Positions 44,951 to 54,779 of a stretch of DNA of 64,000 nt are shown here, one piece after another (the stretch's first letter is position 1; each line of letters starts with the position of its first letter). The stretch lies in contig CAJNBP010000009.1 of NCBI GenBank assembly GCA_905221035.1, forward strand, positions 1 through 64,000. The letters run 5' to 3'. The position numbers and the translations under genes are program-made. The notes below the pieces were generated by a model. The model made no database searches, was not told the origin of the DNA, and worked only from the letters and a program-made list of their open reading frames with translations. The DNA comes from a bacterium (lineage in GTDB: Bacteria; Bacillota; Bacilli; Lactobacillales; Streptococcaceae).

Positions 44951-45643
44951 AATCATTTTAAAGGCAAACAATTCCAACAAGACGTCATCATTGTCGCTGT
45001 TGGTTATTACCTACGTTACAATCTGAGCTATCGTGAAGTTCAGGAATTGCTTTATGACCCTGGAATAAATGTTTGTCACACTACGATTTATCGGTGGGTT
45101 CAAGAATACAGTAAAATCCTCTATCATCTCTGGAAAAAGAAAAATAAACAGTCCTTCTATTCGTGGAAAATGGATGAAACCTATATCAAAATTAAGGGGC
45201 GTTGGCATTATCTCTATCGAGCGATTGATGCGGACGGTTTAACATTGGATATCTGGTTACGAAAGAAACGTCGAGCAGACGATAACAGCTATAAGTTAGA
45301 AGATACCGCCTATCAAGAAGATAAAGCACGCAAAGCAGAAACCGAAGATAAGCTAGCTATTGAAGCAATGAAAAACAAGTACACCACGCTATTGCTAGAA
45401 AATATGTTGCTAAGTCCGTTTGAAATGCAAGATACAAAAATCATGGCAGGATTGCAAGTCCATGTTTACCCCCTCTATGACGAACTGAAAGAATTAAGAG
45501 GGCTAAATAGTGTTAAAGACCACTTGTCTTATGTTGCCAGCAGACGTGAAGAATATTCTAAGCATAATATCGCACGCTACCTCAAAAAAGCCATTGAACA
45601 ATATCTACCAACGGTTAAAAGGCAGGACTTAAACCATGAGTGA
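44951..45643 (+). pseudogene. Chimeric ORF: ISS1 (IS6-family) transposase N-terminus fused to plasmid RepB C-terminus
   Basis: From 44951 to about 45271 the frame encodes the first 107 residues of an ISS1/IS1216-type transposase (NHFKGKQFQQDVIIVAVGYY ... KMDETYIKIKGRWHYLYRAIDADGLTLDIWLRKKR). The codon before it is ACG, where the transposase ATG should be. The frame then continues without a stop into RADDNSYKLEDTAYQ ... GLQVHVYPLYDELKELRG ... RYLKKAIEQYLPTVK, the C-terminal part of a RepB-type theta-plasmid initiator. Neither the IS end repeats nor the transposase catalytic C-terminus is present. It arose by recombination on a plasmid and cannot act as either protein. Confidence 0.85.
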
Positions 45644-46133
45644 AGACTTAAAAACGATCAAAGAGCTGGCGGATGAGTTGAGTGTTACAAAACAAAATAT
45701 TCAATATCACTACCAAAGGTTACCAAAAGAATTACAGCTTAAAAGTTCCAATGGGTCTAATCTAATAAATTCTAAAGCAGAAAAAATAATTTTAGGTAAA
45801 GTAGAAAGTAGTAGCAAATCGAATACCAAAGACCAACAAATAAGTAGCAAAGACCAACAAATAGAAAAATTAACTAATTTGTTAGACCAGTAACAACGAT
45901 TAGCCTTGCAAGATAAAAAGTTGCTAGAAGAATACAAGGCGGAAAATGATAACTTAAAAGCCCTCAAAACGCCCTCACAGGAAACAGAATTCAAACACTT
46001 AGACAATCAATATAAAGATGAAGTGAACACTCTTAAAGAGAAGTTGGAAAATTTACAGGAACAAATCAAAGATCAAAAAAGGATAGAAGAACAAGAAAAA
46101 CCAATAAAATGGTGGGGACTATGGCGAAAATAG
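45636..46133 (+). pseudogene. DUF536 plasmid protein with an in-frame stop codon
   Basis: The first 85 codons (MSEDLKTIKELADELSVTKQNIQYHYQRLPKEL...) encode the helix-turn-helix start of a DUF536 protein, the usual second gene after repB in lactococcal theta plasmids. A TAA at 45891-45893 interrupts the frame, which then continues without loss to 46133 (QRLALQDKKLLEEYKAEND ... WWGLWRK). The tail is a coiled coil with the typical WWxxW.. ending. A single CAA or CAG to TAA change explains the stop. It overlaps the rep fragment by 8 bases. Confidence 0.88.
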
Positions 46134-46282
46134 ATGATTCAGTTAAAAAGAAAGTTCCAGAATTGCGATTTAAAGGATTCACGGATGAATGGGAACAGCG
46201 TAAGTTGGGAGACGAAGTTCGAATAGTGATGGGACAGTCTCCTAATTCAGAAAATTATACTGATGATCCTAATGGGCGCTAA
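46121..46282 (+). pseudogene. HsdS (type I restriction specificity subunit) N-terminal stub
   Basis: A 53-codon frame (MAKIDDSVKKKVPELRFKGFTDEWEQRKLGDEVRIVMGQSP...) has the standard beginning of a type I specificity subunit: PELRFKGFTDEWEQRKLGD precedes the first target-recognition domain. It stops after the start of that domain. Orphan hsdS genes directly after repB and DUF536 are usual in lactococcal plasmids. It overlaps the DUF536 end by 13 bases. Too short to specify DNA binding. Confidence 0.85.
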
Positions 46283-46506
46283 AAATGCGAAGACCTATGA
46301 AGACCTATTTTGTATTAGTCAAACAAAAAATCCAAAAGAAATGGTATATGATTATGACTATGAAACAAAGTAAAATCAAACCGAGTGATCTGAGGAAGCA
46401 CCCGATGATCATGAAACGTTATTAAACACAAAAGTCACCCATGTGAGTTCTTACCAGAAGCTGAAGTTAATCCTTCAACCTGGAAAACCCGCAGAGGTGA
46501 CTTTTT
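46283..46506. other. Junction region without recognisable gene
   Basis: Small open frames exist (for example 46285-46425, 46 codons) but none resembles a known protein. Arms AAAAGTCACC (46430-46439) and GGTGACTTTT (46496-46505) form an inverted repeat around a 56-base loop, which could act as a weak terminator for the leftward ECF operon. This is probably the scar between the plasmid fragment and the ECF operon. Confidence 0.5.
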
Positions 46507-47307
46507 CTATACATCTCGATTTTTCTGGCAATAATCATTAACCGATAAATATGTCTGTGAATCACCCAGCGACTCCGCTATGTCCATAATCCGCGGTGGT
46601 AGTAATCCCACTCGCTGGACAAGTTCGTGATTGCTGAACAATTCCCGTGGACTGCCGGCGAAGCCAAACTTCCCGTGTTCCATAACATACACCGACTCAA
46701 ACTCGGCGGCGACCCAATCCATGTCATGGGTGATGGTCACAACTTGGTGGCCCGAATCAGCCAACTGATGGAAAATTGCGGTCAACTTGCGCCGGCTTTC
46801 CCAATCAAGCGACATCATCGGCTCATCAAATAAATAAATCGCCGGATCCACTGCCAAAACTGTGGCAACGCTCAACAGCTTGCGTTCCGACAATGACAGG
46901 TCATATGGACTTTCAGCTGTTTTATCATCCAAGCCAACTCTTTTTAGAGCCGCTAAAGCCCGCCTCGTAATCGTGTCGTGGTCATCCATGACCTGCGCGA
47001 CACTCCACTCCACCTCTCGTTGAACGGTCGGGTTGAAAAGCTGATCGTCAGGATTCTGAAAAGTAATCCCAACCTTCAGTAACTTTTCGACTGGTTTAAG
47101 ATCATTAAAATTTTCTCCATCGATCTTAATCACACCGGTTTGTGGTGTCAGCAAACCCGTCAACAATTTGAAGAGCGTTGATTTGCCGGCACCATTTTGG
47201 CCGACAATCGCCACCATCGGATCGGCGAAGTGTTTGTCTTCAACATCCAAGCTAAAGGACCGTTCCGGATAAGTGAACGTCAGGTGGCTCAGTTCAATTG
47301 TGGGCAT
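46507..47307 (-). CDS. ECF transporter ATP-binding subunit (second A component)
   Basis: A 266-residue ABC ATPase of the energy-coupling-factor type. Walker A is GQNGAGKST (about residues 36-44), the Q-loop is TFQNPDDQLF, the signature is LSLSERKLL (degenerate), Walker B is AIYLFDEPMMSLDWE, and the switch is TITHDMDW. It is the last gene of a four-gene operon (S-T-A-A') and overlaps the previous ATPase gene by 14 bases. GC-rich codons contrast with the streptococcal genes around it, suggesting transfer. Confidence 0.88.
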   Translation of the reverse strand: MPTIELSHLTFTYPERSFSLDVEDKHFADPMVAIVGQNGAGKSTLFKLLTGLLTPQTGVIKIDGENFNDLKPVEKLLKVGITFQNPDDQLFNPTVQREVEWSVAQVMDDHDTITRRALAALKRVGLDDKTAESPYDLSLSERKLLSVATVLAVDPAIYLFDEPMMSLDWESRRKLTAIFHQLADSGHQVVTITHDMDWVAAEFESVYVMEHGKFGFAGSPRELFSNHELVQRVGLLPPRIMDIAESLGDSQTYLSVNDYCQKNRDV

Positions 47308-48139
47308 AACGAACCTCCTTCAGATCAGCGTAATTCACCGGATACCGGCCATCAGCCAAGTGCCAATCCATTTTTTGAGCAAGTTGCTGGATTGTCGGGG
47401 CTGGAATCTGCCAGTCAGCTGCCAAATGATTAAACACCTCACCCGGCCTGCCCTGGGCTACCATTTGACCCTCGTGCAGCACCCACACAACGTCGGCGAC
47501 TTCGCACAAATCGTCAATTTCACTGGTGACAATGAAGACAGTCGTCTCTTTGACTTGGGCCAGCCATTGGAAAAATTGTCGGCGGCCAAGGGGATCCATT
47601 TGACTGGTCGGATCATCCATAATCAAAACAGCCGGGTTAGCCGCAATCGCCGTGGCAATTGCCAACCGCTGGCTCTGACCACCGGAAAGACTCTCGGGAC
47701 GCAAATTCAGCTGTTCAATCAGCCCCATTTGCGTGGCAACTTCTTCAACCCGTTTTTGAATCAGTCCTTCAGCCATTCCCTGATTAATCAAGTCAAAGGC
47801 GATTTCATCGGCAACCGTGTCTGCCAACCCGCTTAGTTGGCCAGCTGGATTTTGCAGTACAACTCCATTCATGGCATTATAAACGGGCCAATTGTCGGAC
47901 ACTCGCTGGCCAAATATGTGCCAATCGCCCTCAATCTCAGCAGACACAATTTTGGGAATGACCCCTGCCAGCACACGGCACAAAGTCGATTTGCCGGAGT
48001 GGCTATTCCCGATAATCCCAACCACCTGGCCGGTATGAACCTCCGCGTTAATCTGACGCAGTTGTGGTTGCTCAGTACCCGGATAACGGGTGGTCAAATT
48101 TTCAATTACAATCCGTTTATCTTCGTCCATATCTTCCAC
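47294..48139 (-). CDS. ECF transporter ATP-binding subunit (first A component)
   Basis: A 281-residue ABC ATPase. Walker A is GNSHSGKST, the Q-loop is LQNPAGQLSG, the signature is the full LSGGQSQRL, but Walker B is VLIMDDPTSQMD with aspartate where the catalytic glutamate is expected. With the partner's degenerate signature this predicts asymmetric ATP sites. The start given is a GTG; an ATG at 48130 is the alternative. It overlaps the T-component gene by 34 bases. The stretch 47641-47700 has 38 G or C in 60, far above nearby core genes. Confidence 0.87.
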   Translation of the reverse strand: MEDMDEDKRIVIENLTTRYPGTEQPQLRQINAEVHTGQVVGIIGNSHSGKSTLCRVLAGVIPKIVSAEIEGDWHIFGQRVSDNWPVYNAMNGVVLQNPAGQLSGLADTVADEIAFDLINQGMAEGLIQKRVEEVATQMGLIEQLNLRPESLSGGQSQRLAIATAIAANPAVLIMDDPTSQMDPLGRRQFFQWLAQVKETTVFIVTSEIDDLCEVADVVWVLHEGQMVAQGRPGEVFNHLAADWQIPAPTIQQLAQKMDWHLADGRYPVNYADLKEVRYAHN

Positions 48140-48900
48140 CCAATCAATAAAATTGCCAATCCAGTCAGACCAATGTGCAGCGTCCGCGACAGGCGATACA
48201 CGCGCTGGGAGGTTCTGACAGTCCGGTTGAGATTATCAAAACCTCTCAGTTGGAGAGAAATCGACCGCGTCATCGATTGATCCAAGGTCTTAATCACCAA
48301 TGGAATTAGAACCGGCTGGACTGACTTTAATTTCTGAATCAACGTTTTTTGCGGATTGGTTCCGCGAACTTTTTGTGCCTGCTGGATTTTCCGCATATTG
48401 CGCATCATTTCCGGCAAAATATAACACACCGACATCAGAACGTAGACGGTTTTATAAGACAATCCGGACAGTTCCAAATAGGCCGCATTTTCTGAAATAC
48501 TCGTGGTCACCATAAAAAAGCCACTGCTCAAAATAACCACCAATACTCGACAACCCAGAGTGGTGGCGTAAATCAGGCCTTCTTTGTAGAACGACACCCC
48601 AAGCACAGAAAACAGCACAGTTTGATTCCGACTGTAAAATAACCCTTGGATGATCAGCATGGTGCAAATCAGAAACAGGCTGAATCCCAGTGCCTTAAAG
48701 GTAGTAGAACTCAATTTGGAAAATAACAATAGCAGTGTTGCGACAAGAATTAATCCGGCCTGAAGCAATAAATTCATACTGGAAAAGCTCAACAACGTCA
48801 TGTCCAAGATGAACAAGAGCTTAGTAATCGGATCGATCACCTGGTACCACTTGAGCTTGACCCGTGGCGCTCCAGAAATCAATGTTTTATCAGTCATCAT
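48106..48900 (-). CDS. ECF transporter transmembrane coupling subunit (EcfT)
   Basis: A 264-residue EcfT-family protein. Four to six hydrophobic helices are followed by the coupling helices with two ARG-type motifs (QKVRGTNPQ and QLRGFDN), which dock onto the two ATPases. It lies between the S component (4-base overlap) and the ATPases (34-base overlap), making a tightly coupled operon. Having its own A, A' and T components makes this a dedicated (group I) ECF transporter rather than a user of the shared streptococcal module. Confidence 0.87.
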   Translation of the reverse strand: MMTDKTLISGAPRVKLKWYQVIDPITKLLFILDMTLLSFSSMNLLLQAGLILVATLLLLFSKLSSTTFKALGFSLFLICTMLIIQGLFYSRNQTVLFSVLGVSFYKEGLIYATTLGCRVLVVILSSGFFMVTTSISENAAYLELSGLSYKTVYVLMSVCYILPEMMRNMRKIQQAQKVRGTNPQKTLIQKLKSVQPVLIPLVIKTLDQSMTRSISLQLRGFDNLNRTVRTSQRVYRLSRTLHIGLTGLAILLIGWKIWTKINGL

Positions 48901-49499
48901 TTATCATCGCTAAAGAAGTGCACCATCCGCTTCGGCAGCTGACGATAGATGAAGAATGCCAGGTAGGCCACGCAGACTTTATCCAAAATATCCAAGACAA
49001 ACTCATCGGTAAATGAGGCCAGCCACACTGGTATATGATTGGCGACCATTACCGCAAACAATGAGTCACCCCAAGCGATACCGGTCTGACCACCCCAAAA
49101 GATGACGTTGAGTGGCGTTGAAATGACAGCTGAAACGATGGCAATAATAATAGCAGAAACAAATACTCGTCGCGCTGACGAGAACCACCCATTGGCGTGC
49201 AAAACTCCGACAGCAATCCCAATTCCGATGCTGGTAATCGCATACACGGTTGAAATTGGCGATAAGGTCAGCCCATAGATCACGTTGTTGATGAAACCAC
49301 TAATGGCACCGGCAACCGGCCCAGCCAACATGCTGGTAAGAAAGGTTCCCAAAGACCCCAGCCAAACGGGCAACTTTAACCCCTCCGCCAAGGCTTTGGC
49401 AACATAGTTAATCCCCACGGCAGCGGGAATCAAAGTCATGGTGGCAGCACTTAACTTAAATTTCCACATACTGGTACGATGAATCGGTTCTGTTTTCAT
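48897..49499 (-). CDS. ECF transporter substrate-binding (S) component, substrate unknown
   Basis: A 200-residue membrane protein with about six helices and the helix-1 region AVGINYVAKALAEGLKLPVWLGSLG, followed by LAGPVAGAISGFINNVIYGL, features of ECF S components that bind a vitamin- or nucleoside-like ligand. I do not recognise it as BioY, ThiT, RibU, FolT, PanT or CbiM. It is the first gene of the operon, with AAAGGAG before the ATG and a folded leader upstream. No enzyme gene is present to hint at the ligand. Confidence 0.8.
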   Translation of the reverse strand: MKTEPIHRTSMWKFKLSAATMTLIPAAVGINYVAKALAEGLKLPVWLGSLGTFLTSMLAGPVAGAISGFINNVIYGLTLSPISTVYAITSIGIGIAVGVLHANGWFSSARRVFVSAIIIAIVSAVISTPLNVIFWGGQTGIAWGDSLFAVMVANHIPVWLASFTDEFVLDILDKVCVAYLAFFIYRQLPKRMVHFFSDDK

Positions 49500-49590
49500 A
49501 ATCTTCTCCTTTTGTTTTTAAAGAGCCGTGTCTGGATAGACTTTCGGACGCAACGCTCTATTATATATCTACTGAACTGTCTATATACAA
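49500..49590 (-). promoter_or_regulatory. Promoter and structured leader of the ECF operon
   Basis: TATAAT (49565-49560 on the minus strand) with a weak TTGTAT upstream places the start near 49553. The first 35 bases of the leader can fold as nested stems: GAG / CTC outside, CCG / CGG next, and GTCT-ATCC-AGAC as the apical hairpin. After this come A-rich bases and the AAAGGAGAAG ribosome site. It is too small for most known riboswitch classes, and I cannot assign it. The rest of the gap, 49591-49761, is AT-rich with nothing recognisable and probably holds the right island boundary. Confidence 0.5.
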
Positions 49591-49761
49591 GATTCCCAAC
49601 CTTAGTCGACATGAGCTGAAAATCTTTATTTGTTAAGTAGTTCACAACACATTATACACCTATTTTGTGAATAGTCAAGTGTATTTACAATAAAATTTTA
49701 GAAACTCCTAAAAATTTCCTCTTATTTTCCATTTTGAAAGACATTCAGTAACTCTAATATC

Positions 49762-49789
49762 AAAAAAGCCCAGACGACATTGTCTGAGC
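49762..49789 (-). terminator. Terminator of the proV-proWX operon
   Basis: On the minus strand GCTCAGAC / GTCTGGGC (one wobble) with a 6-base loop, followed by six T residues. Confidence 0.88.
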
Positions 49790-49836
49790 ATTCTTTTCTA
49801 TAGTCGTTTAAGCAAGTTGAGTTTGACATTTTCAAA

Positions 49837-52078
<2,242 letters not shown>

Positions 52079-52092
52079 TCTTTGTCCTCATT

Positions 52093-52857
52093 TTAAAACT
52101 TTCCTCGATTGGTCAAGTCTTCTACCTTAGGCATAACTTCCTTATTGTCCCAATGCTCCACAATTTTCCCATTTTCTAGACGGAATATATCGTACTGGGC
52201 ATAAGCAAGGCCATCAATCTGAGTTTGACCATAACTAACCACATAGTTTCCTTGTCCTAATAGTTGGAAAATAAAGTCGAAAGTGACACCATGTTCAGCC
52301 ACATAGTTTTTATAAGCAGCACTTCCTTGGCCAATCTCATGATTATGCTGAATCAAATCATCTGCCACATAATCACTCCACTGCTCCAGTTCCCCATTTT
52401 GGAAAATTTCTGTCAAGAAACGACGAACCAACTTTTTATTTTCTGCTGTTTTGTCCAAATCCTTGATTTCAAAATCTCCAAAAATTTGATCTAATTGACC
52501 AATTTCAGGTATTCGATAGTAGTCAATGACATCCCAATGCTCCACGATACGTCCATTCTCATCTGCACGGAAAGTATCTGTCGTCACCCATTGAGCTTTC
52601 CCACCATTCAGATATTGATGAACATGAACAAAAACCAGATTGCCATCCTCAATAGTGCGGACAATCTTCATCTGACGCTCCGGATGGCGCTCGAAGAAAT
52701 TTGCGAAGAAGACTGCAAATCCTTCTTTACCATCAGGCACACCTGTCGAGTGTTGGATATAAGTATCCCCTACAGACTGGGCTTGAGCCTCAGCAACTCG
52801 TCCGTCTTGAATGGCATGAATGTATAGGTTGTGAGCATTTTTCACTTGTTGTGACAT
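52093..52857 (-). CDS. Tandem SnoaL/NTF2-like protein
   Basis: A 254-residue soluble protein with two SnoaL-like (NTF2-fold) domains. Domain one covers about residues 5-125 and ends GRIVEHWDVIDYY; domain two covers about 130-254 and ends NGKIVEHWDNKEVMP. The two halves share the YIQH/LIQHN and IVEHWD motifs, so the gene arose by internal duplication. The family includes polyketide cyclases and many proteins without known function. It sits between a MarR regulator and proV, which does not reveal its ligand. Confidence 0.85.
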   Translation of the reverse strand: MSQQVKNAHNLYIHAIQDGRVAEAQAQSVGDTYIQHSTGVPDGKEGFAVFFANFFERHPERQMKIVRTIEDGNLVFVHVHQYLNGGKAQWVTTDTFRADENGRIVEHWDVIDYYRIPEIGQLDQIFGDFEIKDLDKTAENKKLVRRFLTEIFQNGELEQWSDYVADDLIQHNHEIGQGSAAYKNYVAEHGVTFDFIFQLLGQGNYVVSYGQTQIDGLAYAQYDIFRLENGKIVEHWDNKEVMPKVEDLTNRGKF

Positions 52858-52860
52858 GAT

Positions 52861-53304
52861 TTAAACCTCATTTTCCTTCTCTTTCAGATTCGCCAAAATT
52901 CTTTCTTGAAAGGCTTCAAACTGCCGAATTTCTTCCTCTGAAAATCCTTTGTAAAAGATCGTATCCAATTTCTGACTGACACGATGTCCCACTTCTTTCT
53001 GAGAATGCCCCAAGTCTGTTAAAACTAAATACTTCTTACGCTTATCTTCTCCACATGGACTAATAGTTACAAGATTTTGTTCCTCTAGCTTTTTAATCAT
53101 AGTCGTCAGTGTATTGTTAGCAAGCCCAGTCGCAAGCGCAATATCTGTCGCAGTTGCACAGCCAGTTTCACTATTCCATAAAACCGCTAAAATCTTACCC
53201 TGTTCACTACGATAAAGAGCTTCAGGATCTTGGCTCAGTAACTTTTGAAAAATCCGCCCATTCAACAAACGAATATGATGGGCTAGCAAATGACTATCTT
53301 TCAT
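52861..53304 (-). CDS. MarR family transcriptional regulator
   Basis: A 147-residue winged-helix protein. The helix-turn-helix and recognition helix are TATDIALATGLANNTLTTMIKKLEEQNLV (about residues 55-83), and the wing contains CGEDKRKKYLVLT. GGAGG precedes the ATG. It is the first gene of the snoaL-proV-proWX operon. Two palindromic sites around the promoter (53320-53390) suggest that it represses its own operon, probably until a ligand arrives. Confidence 0.88.
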   Translation of the reverse strand: MKDSHLLAHHIRLLNGRIFQKLLSQDPEALYRSEQGKILAVLWNSETGCATATDIALATGLANNTLTTMIKKLEEQNLVTISPCGEDKRKKYLVLTDLGHSQKEVGHRVSQKLDTIFYKGFSEEEIRQFEAFQERILANLKEKENEV

Positions 53305-53319
53305 AACACCTCCAATTTA

Positions 53320-53390
53320 TTTCGATATCGAAAAGAATAAAACAATTGTAACACTCATTATTCCAACTGTCAACTATTTCGATTTGGAAA
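53320..53390 (-). promoter_or_regulatory. Promoter flanked by two palindromic MarR operators
   Basis: On the minus strand TTGACA (53373-53368), a 17-base spacer and TACAAT (53350-53345) form a strong promoter. TTTCGATATCGAAA (53320-53333), a perfect 14-bp palindrome, lies between the promoter and the ribosome site. TTTCGATTTGGAAA (53377-53390), the same palindrome with two changes, lies just upstream of the -35 box. Two such sites allow roadblock and looping or cooperative repression. Confidence 0.85.
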
Positions 53391-53448
53391 TAATTTTTTC
53401 TAGTAAAAAAATCTCCTACACAAGGTAGAAGATTTTACTCTTATATAC

Positions 53449-54642
53449 TTAATCCGTCATGTCCGATACCAAAGTTCGATGTTCTAATGGAATACTGCAC
53501 ATAACTAGTAAGAAAATGAAACCGGATTGAATCCAGAAGAGGGCCAAGTCAAAAATTCCGTGCACAGCAACCACTGTAAGGAAAGACAGATAAAGACCAA
53601 TAATCGGACGTTTCCCCGACTCCTGACTCATATCCATCATCAATCGAACAGGAGCGACAGAAGACAAAACTAATAAAATAGTCCCCACAATTCCGTAACT
53701 CAGAATCGTGTCAATATACAGACTGTGTGCATGTTCATGATAAGGAGCATTTATCCGAGGATAAGAGTGCATATAGGTTAATGGCCCCTCACCCCAAAAA
53801 GGATTTTGCTTAAACAAAGCCATCCCAGCATCCCAGATAGAAATGCGTTCTTCCATAGAAGAATCTAAAGTCCCCATCCGAACTCCCAAATCACTAGAAA
53901 AGAGGAAACTCAAGCCAATCGCAAAGACCCCAATACTAAGCCAAAAGGCCTTCCAGTTTTTAATGGTCGTAAAGAGATAGATGATGGCTCCAGCGATAAT
54001 AGCAGGAAAGGCAGTTCGATTTTGAGTAAAGTTCAAACCAAAGAGATTCACAAAGCCTGCAATTACACAGAATACTTTCAACCAATTCAACTTGGTCGTT
54101 GTAAACAGATAGAAGGCAATCATGATACAGAAACAACAAATAATTCCATAATAATTAGGATTAAAGAAGGTCACTTCTGCACGATTCTGATGCCACACCT
54201 GCATATTGGGTGAAAGAAAAGCATAGTTGAATTTCTTCACAATTTGGAAATGTTCTAAACTCGCAAAAGCAGCTGACAAGACGCTACCAAACAAGACGAG
54301 CTGCAAAATCAAGCGAAAGAATTTATGTGATAAAATCGACTGATAATGCAAAAAGAAAACAGTAAATAGAAAAATTCCTACTGAAGCCACAACTCCCATC
54401 CAATTTTGTGCAAAAACGGATATAACAGTACTATAACCAAGAAAAAGAAGCAGCATCGGATGCTCCCCCATTTTCTGAAGAATACTTTTCATATCTCCTG
54501 TAAAAATCAAACTGATAATATATAAACAGAATACAACTACAAAAAGATAAAAGGGTAAAAAGATACTCAGGATAATTCCCAATAAAATTAGCTCTTTACT
54601 AGACAACCCTTTCAGCTTTTCAATAAAGCCTATTGATTTCAA
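53449..54642 (-). CDS. tacL: Lipoteichoic acid ligase TacL (RafX; O-antigen ligase family)
   Basis: A 397-residue membrane protein with about ten to twelve helices and the Wzy/O-antigen-ligase large external loop (residues about 270-300, NPFWGEGPLTYMHSYPRINAPYHEHAHSLYI). In pneumococcus the gene downstream of gtfA in the raf locus (rafX) is TacL, which attaches teichoic acid chains to the glycolipid anchor; the identity rests on that synteny as I recall it. It starts with TTG, 6 bases after GGATTC. It has its own TACAAT -10 at 54697-54702 and a cre-like site upstream. Confidence 0.85.
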   Translation of the reverse strand: MKSIGFIEKLKGLSSKELILLGIILSIFLPFYLFVVVFCLYIISLIFTGDMKSILQKMGEHPMLLLFLGYSTVISVFAQNWMGVVASVGIFLFTVFFLHYQSILSHKFFRLILQLVLFGSVLSAAFASLEHFQIVKKFNYAFLSPNMQVWHQNRAEVTFFNPNYYGIICCFCIMIAFYLFTTTKLNWLKVFCVIAGFVNLFGLNFTQNRTAFPAIIAGAIIYLFTTIKNWKAFWLSIGVFAIGLSFLFSSDLGVRMGTLDSSMEERISIWDAGMALFKQNPFWGEGPLTYMHSYPRINAPYHEHAHSLYIDTILSYGIVGTILLVLSSVAPVRLMMDMSQESGKRPIIGLYLSFLTVVAVHGIFDLALFWIQSGFIFLLVMCSIPLEHRTLVSDMTD

Positions 54643-54727
54643 AATGAATCCTTTCTCTCCAAATCAATTGATTCAGATAATAGTAAGCTACCCTTTATTG
54701 TACCACTTTTTTAGCAATTTGAAAACA

Positions 54728-54744
54728 AAGGAAACGTTTTCTAA
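54728..54744. promoter_or_regulatory. cre-like site (CcpA) upstream of tacL
   Basis: AGGAAACGTTTTCTA resembles the catabolite-response consensus TGWAAACGNTTWCA with mismatches at the ends. It lies between gtfA and tacL. Confidence 0.55.
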
Positions 54745-54779
54745 AATAAAAACCCTATTTTATCAACCATATCAAAGCT

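Noticed and set aside
46121..46282. Possible type I restriction system
   Set aside because: Only a 53-residue HsdS stub is present, with no hsdM or hsdR. It is plasmid debris.
46285..46425. 46-codon frame after the HsdS stub
   Set aside because: No recognisable motif and no ribosome site; most likely chance in a recombination scar.
47273..47836. 187-codon plus-strand frame opposite the ECF ATPase genes
   Set aside because: Long antisense frames are common in GC-richer genes. The minus strand carries Walker and signature motifs.
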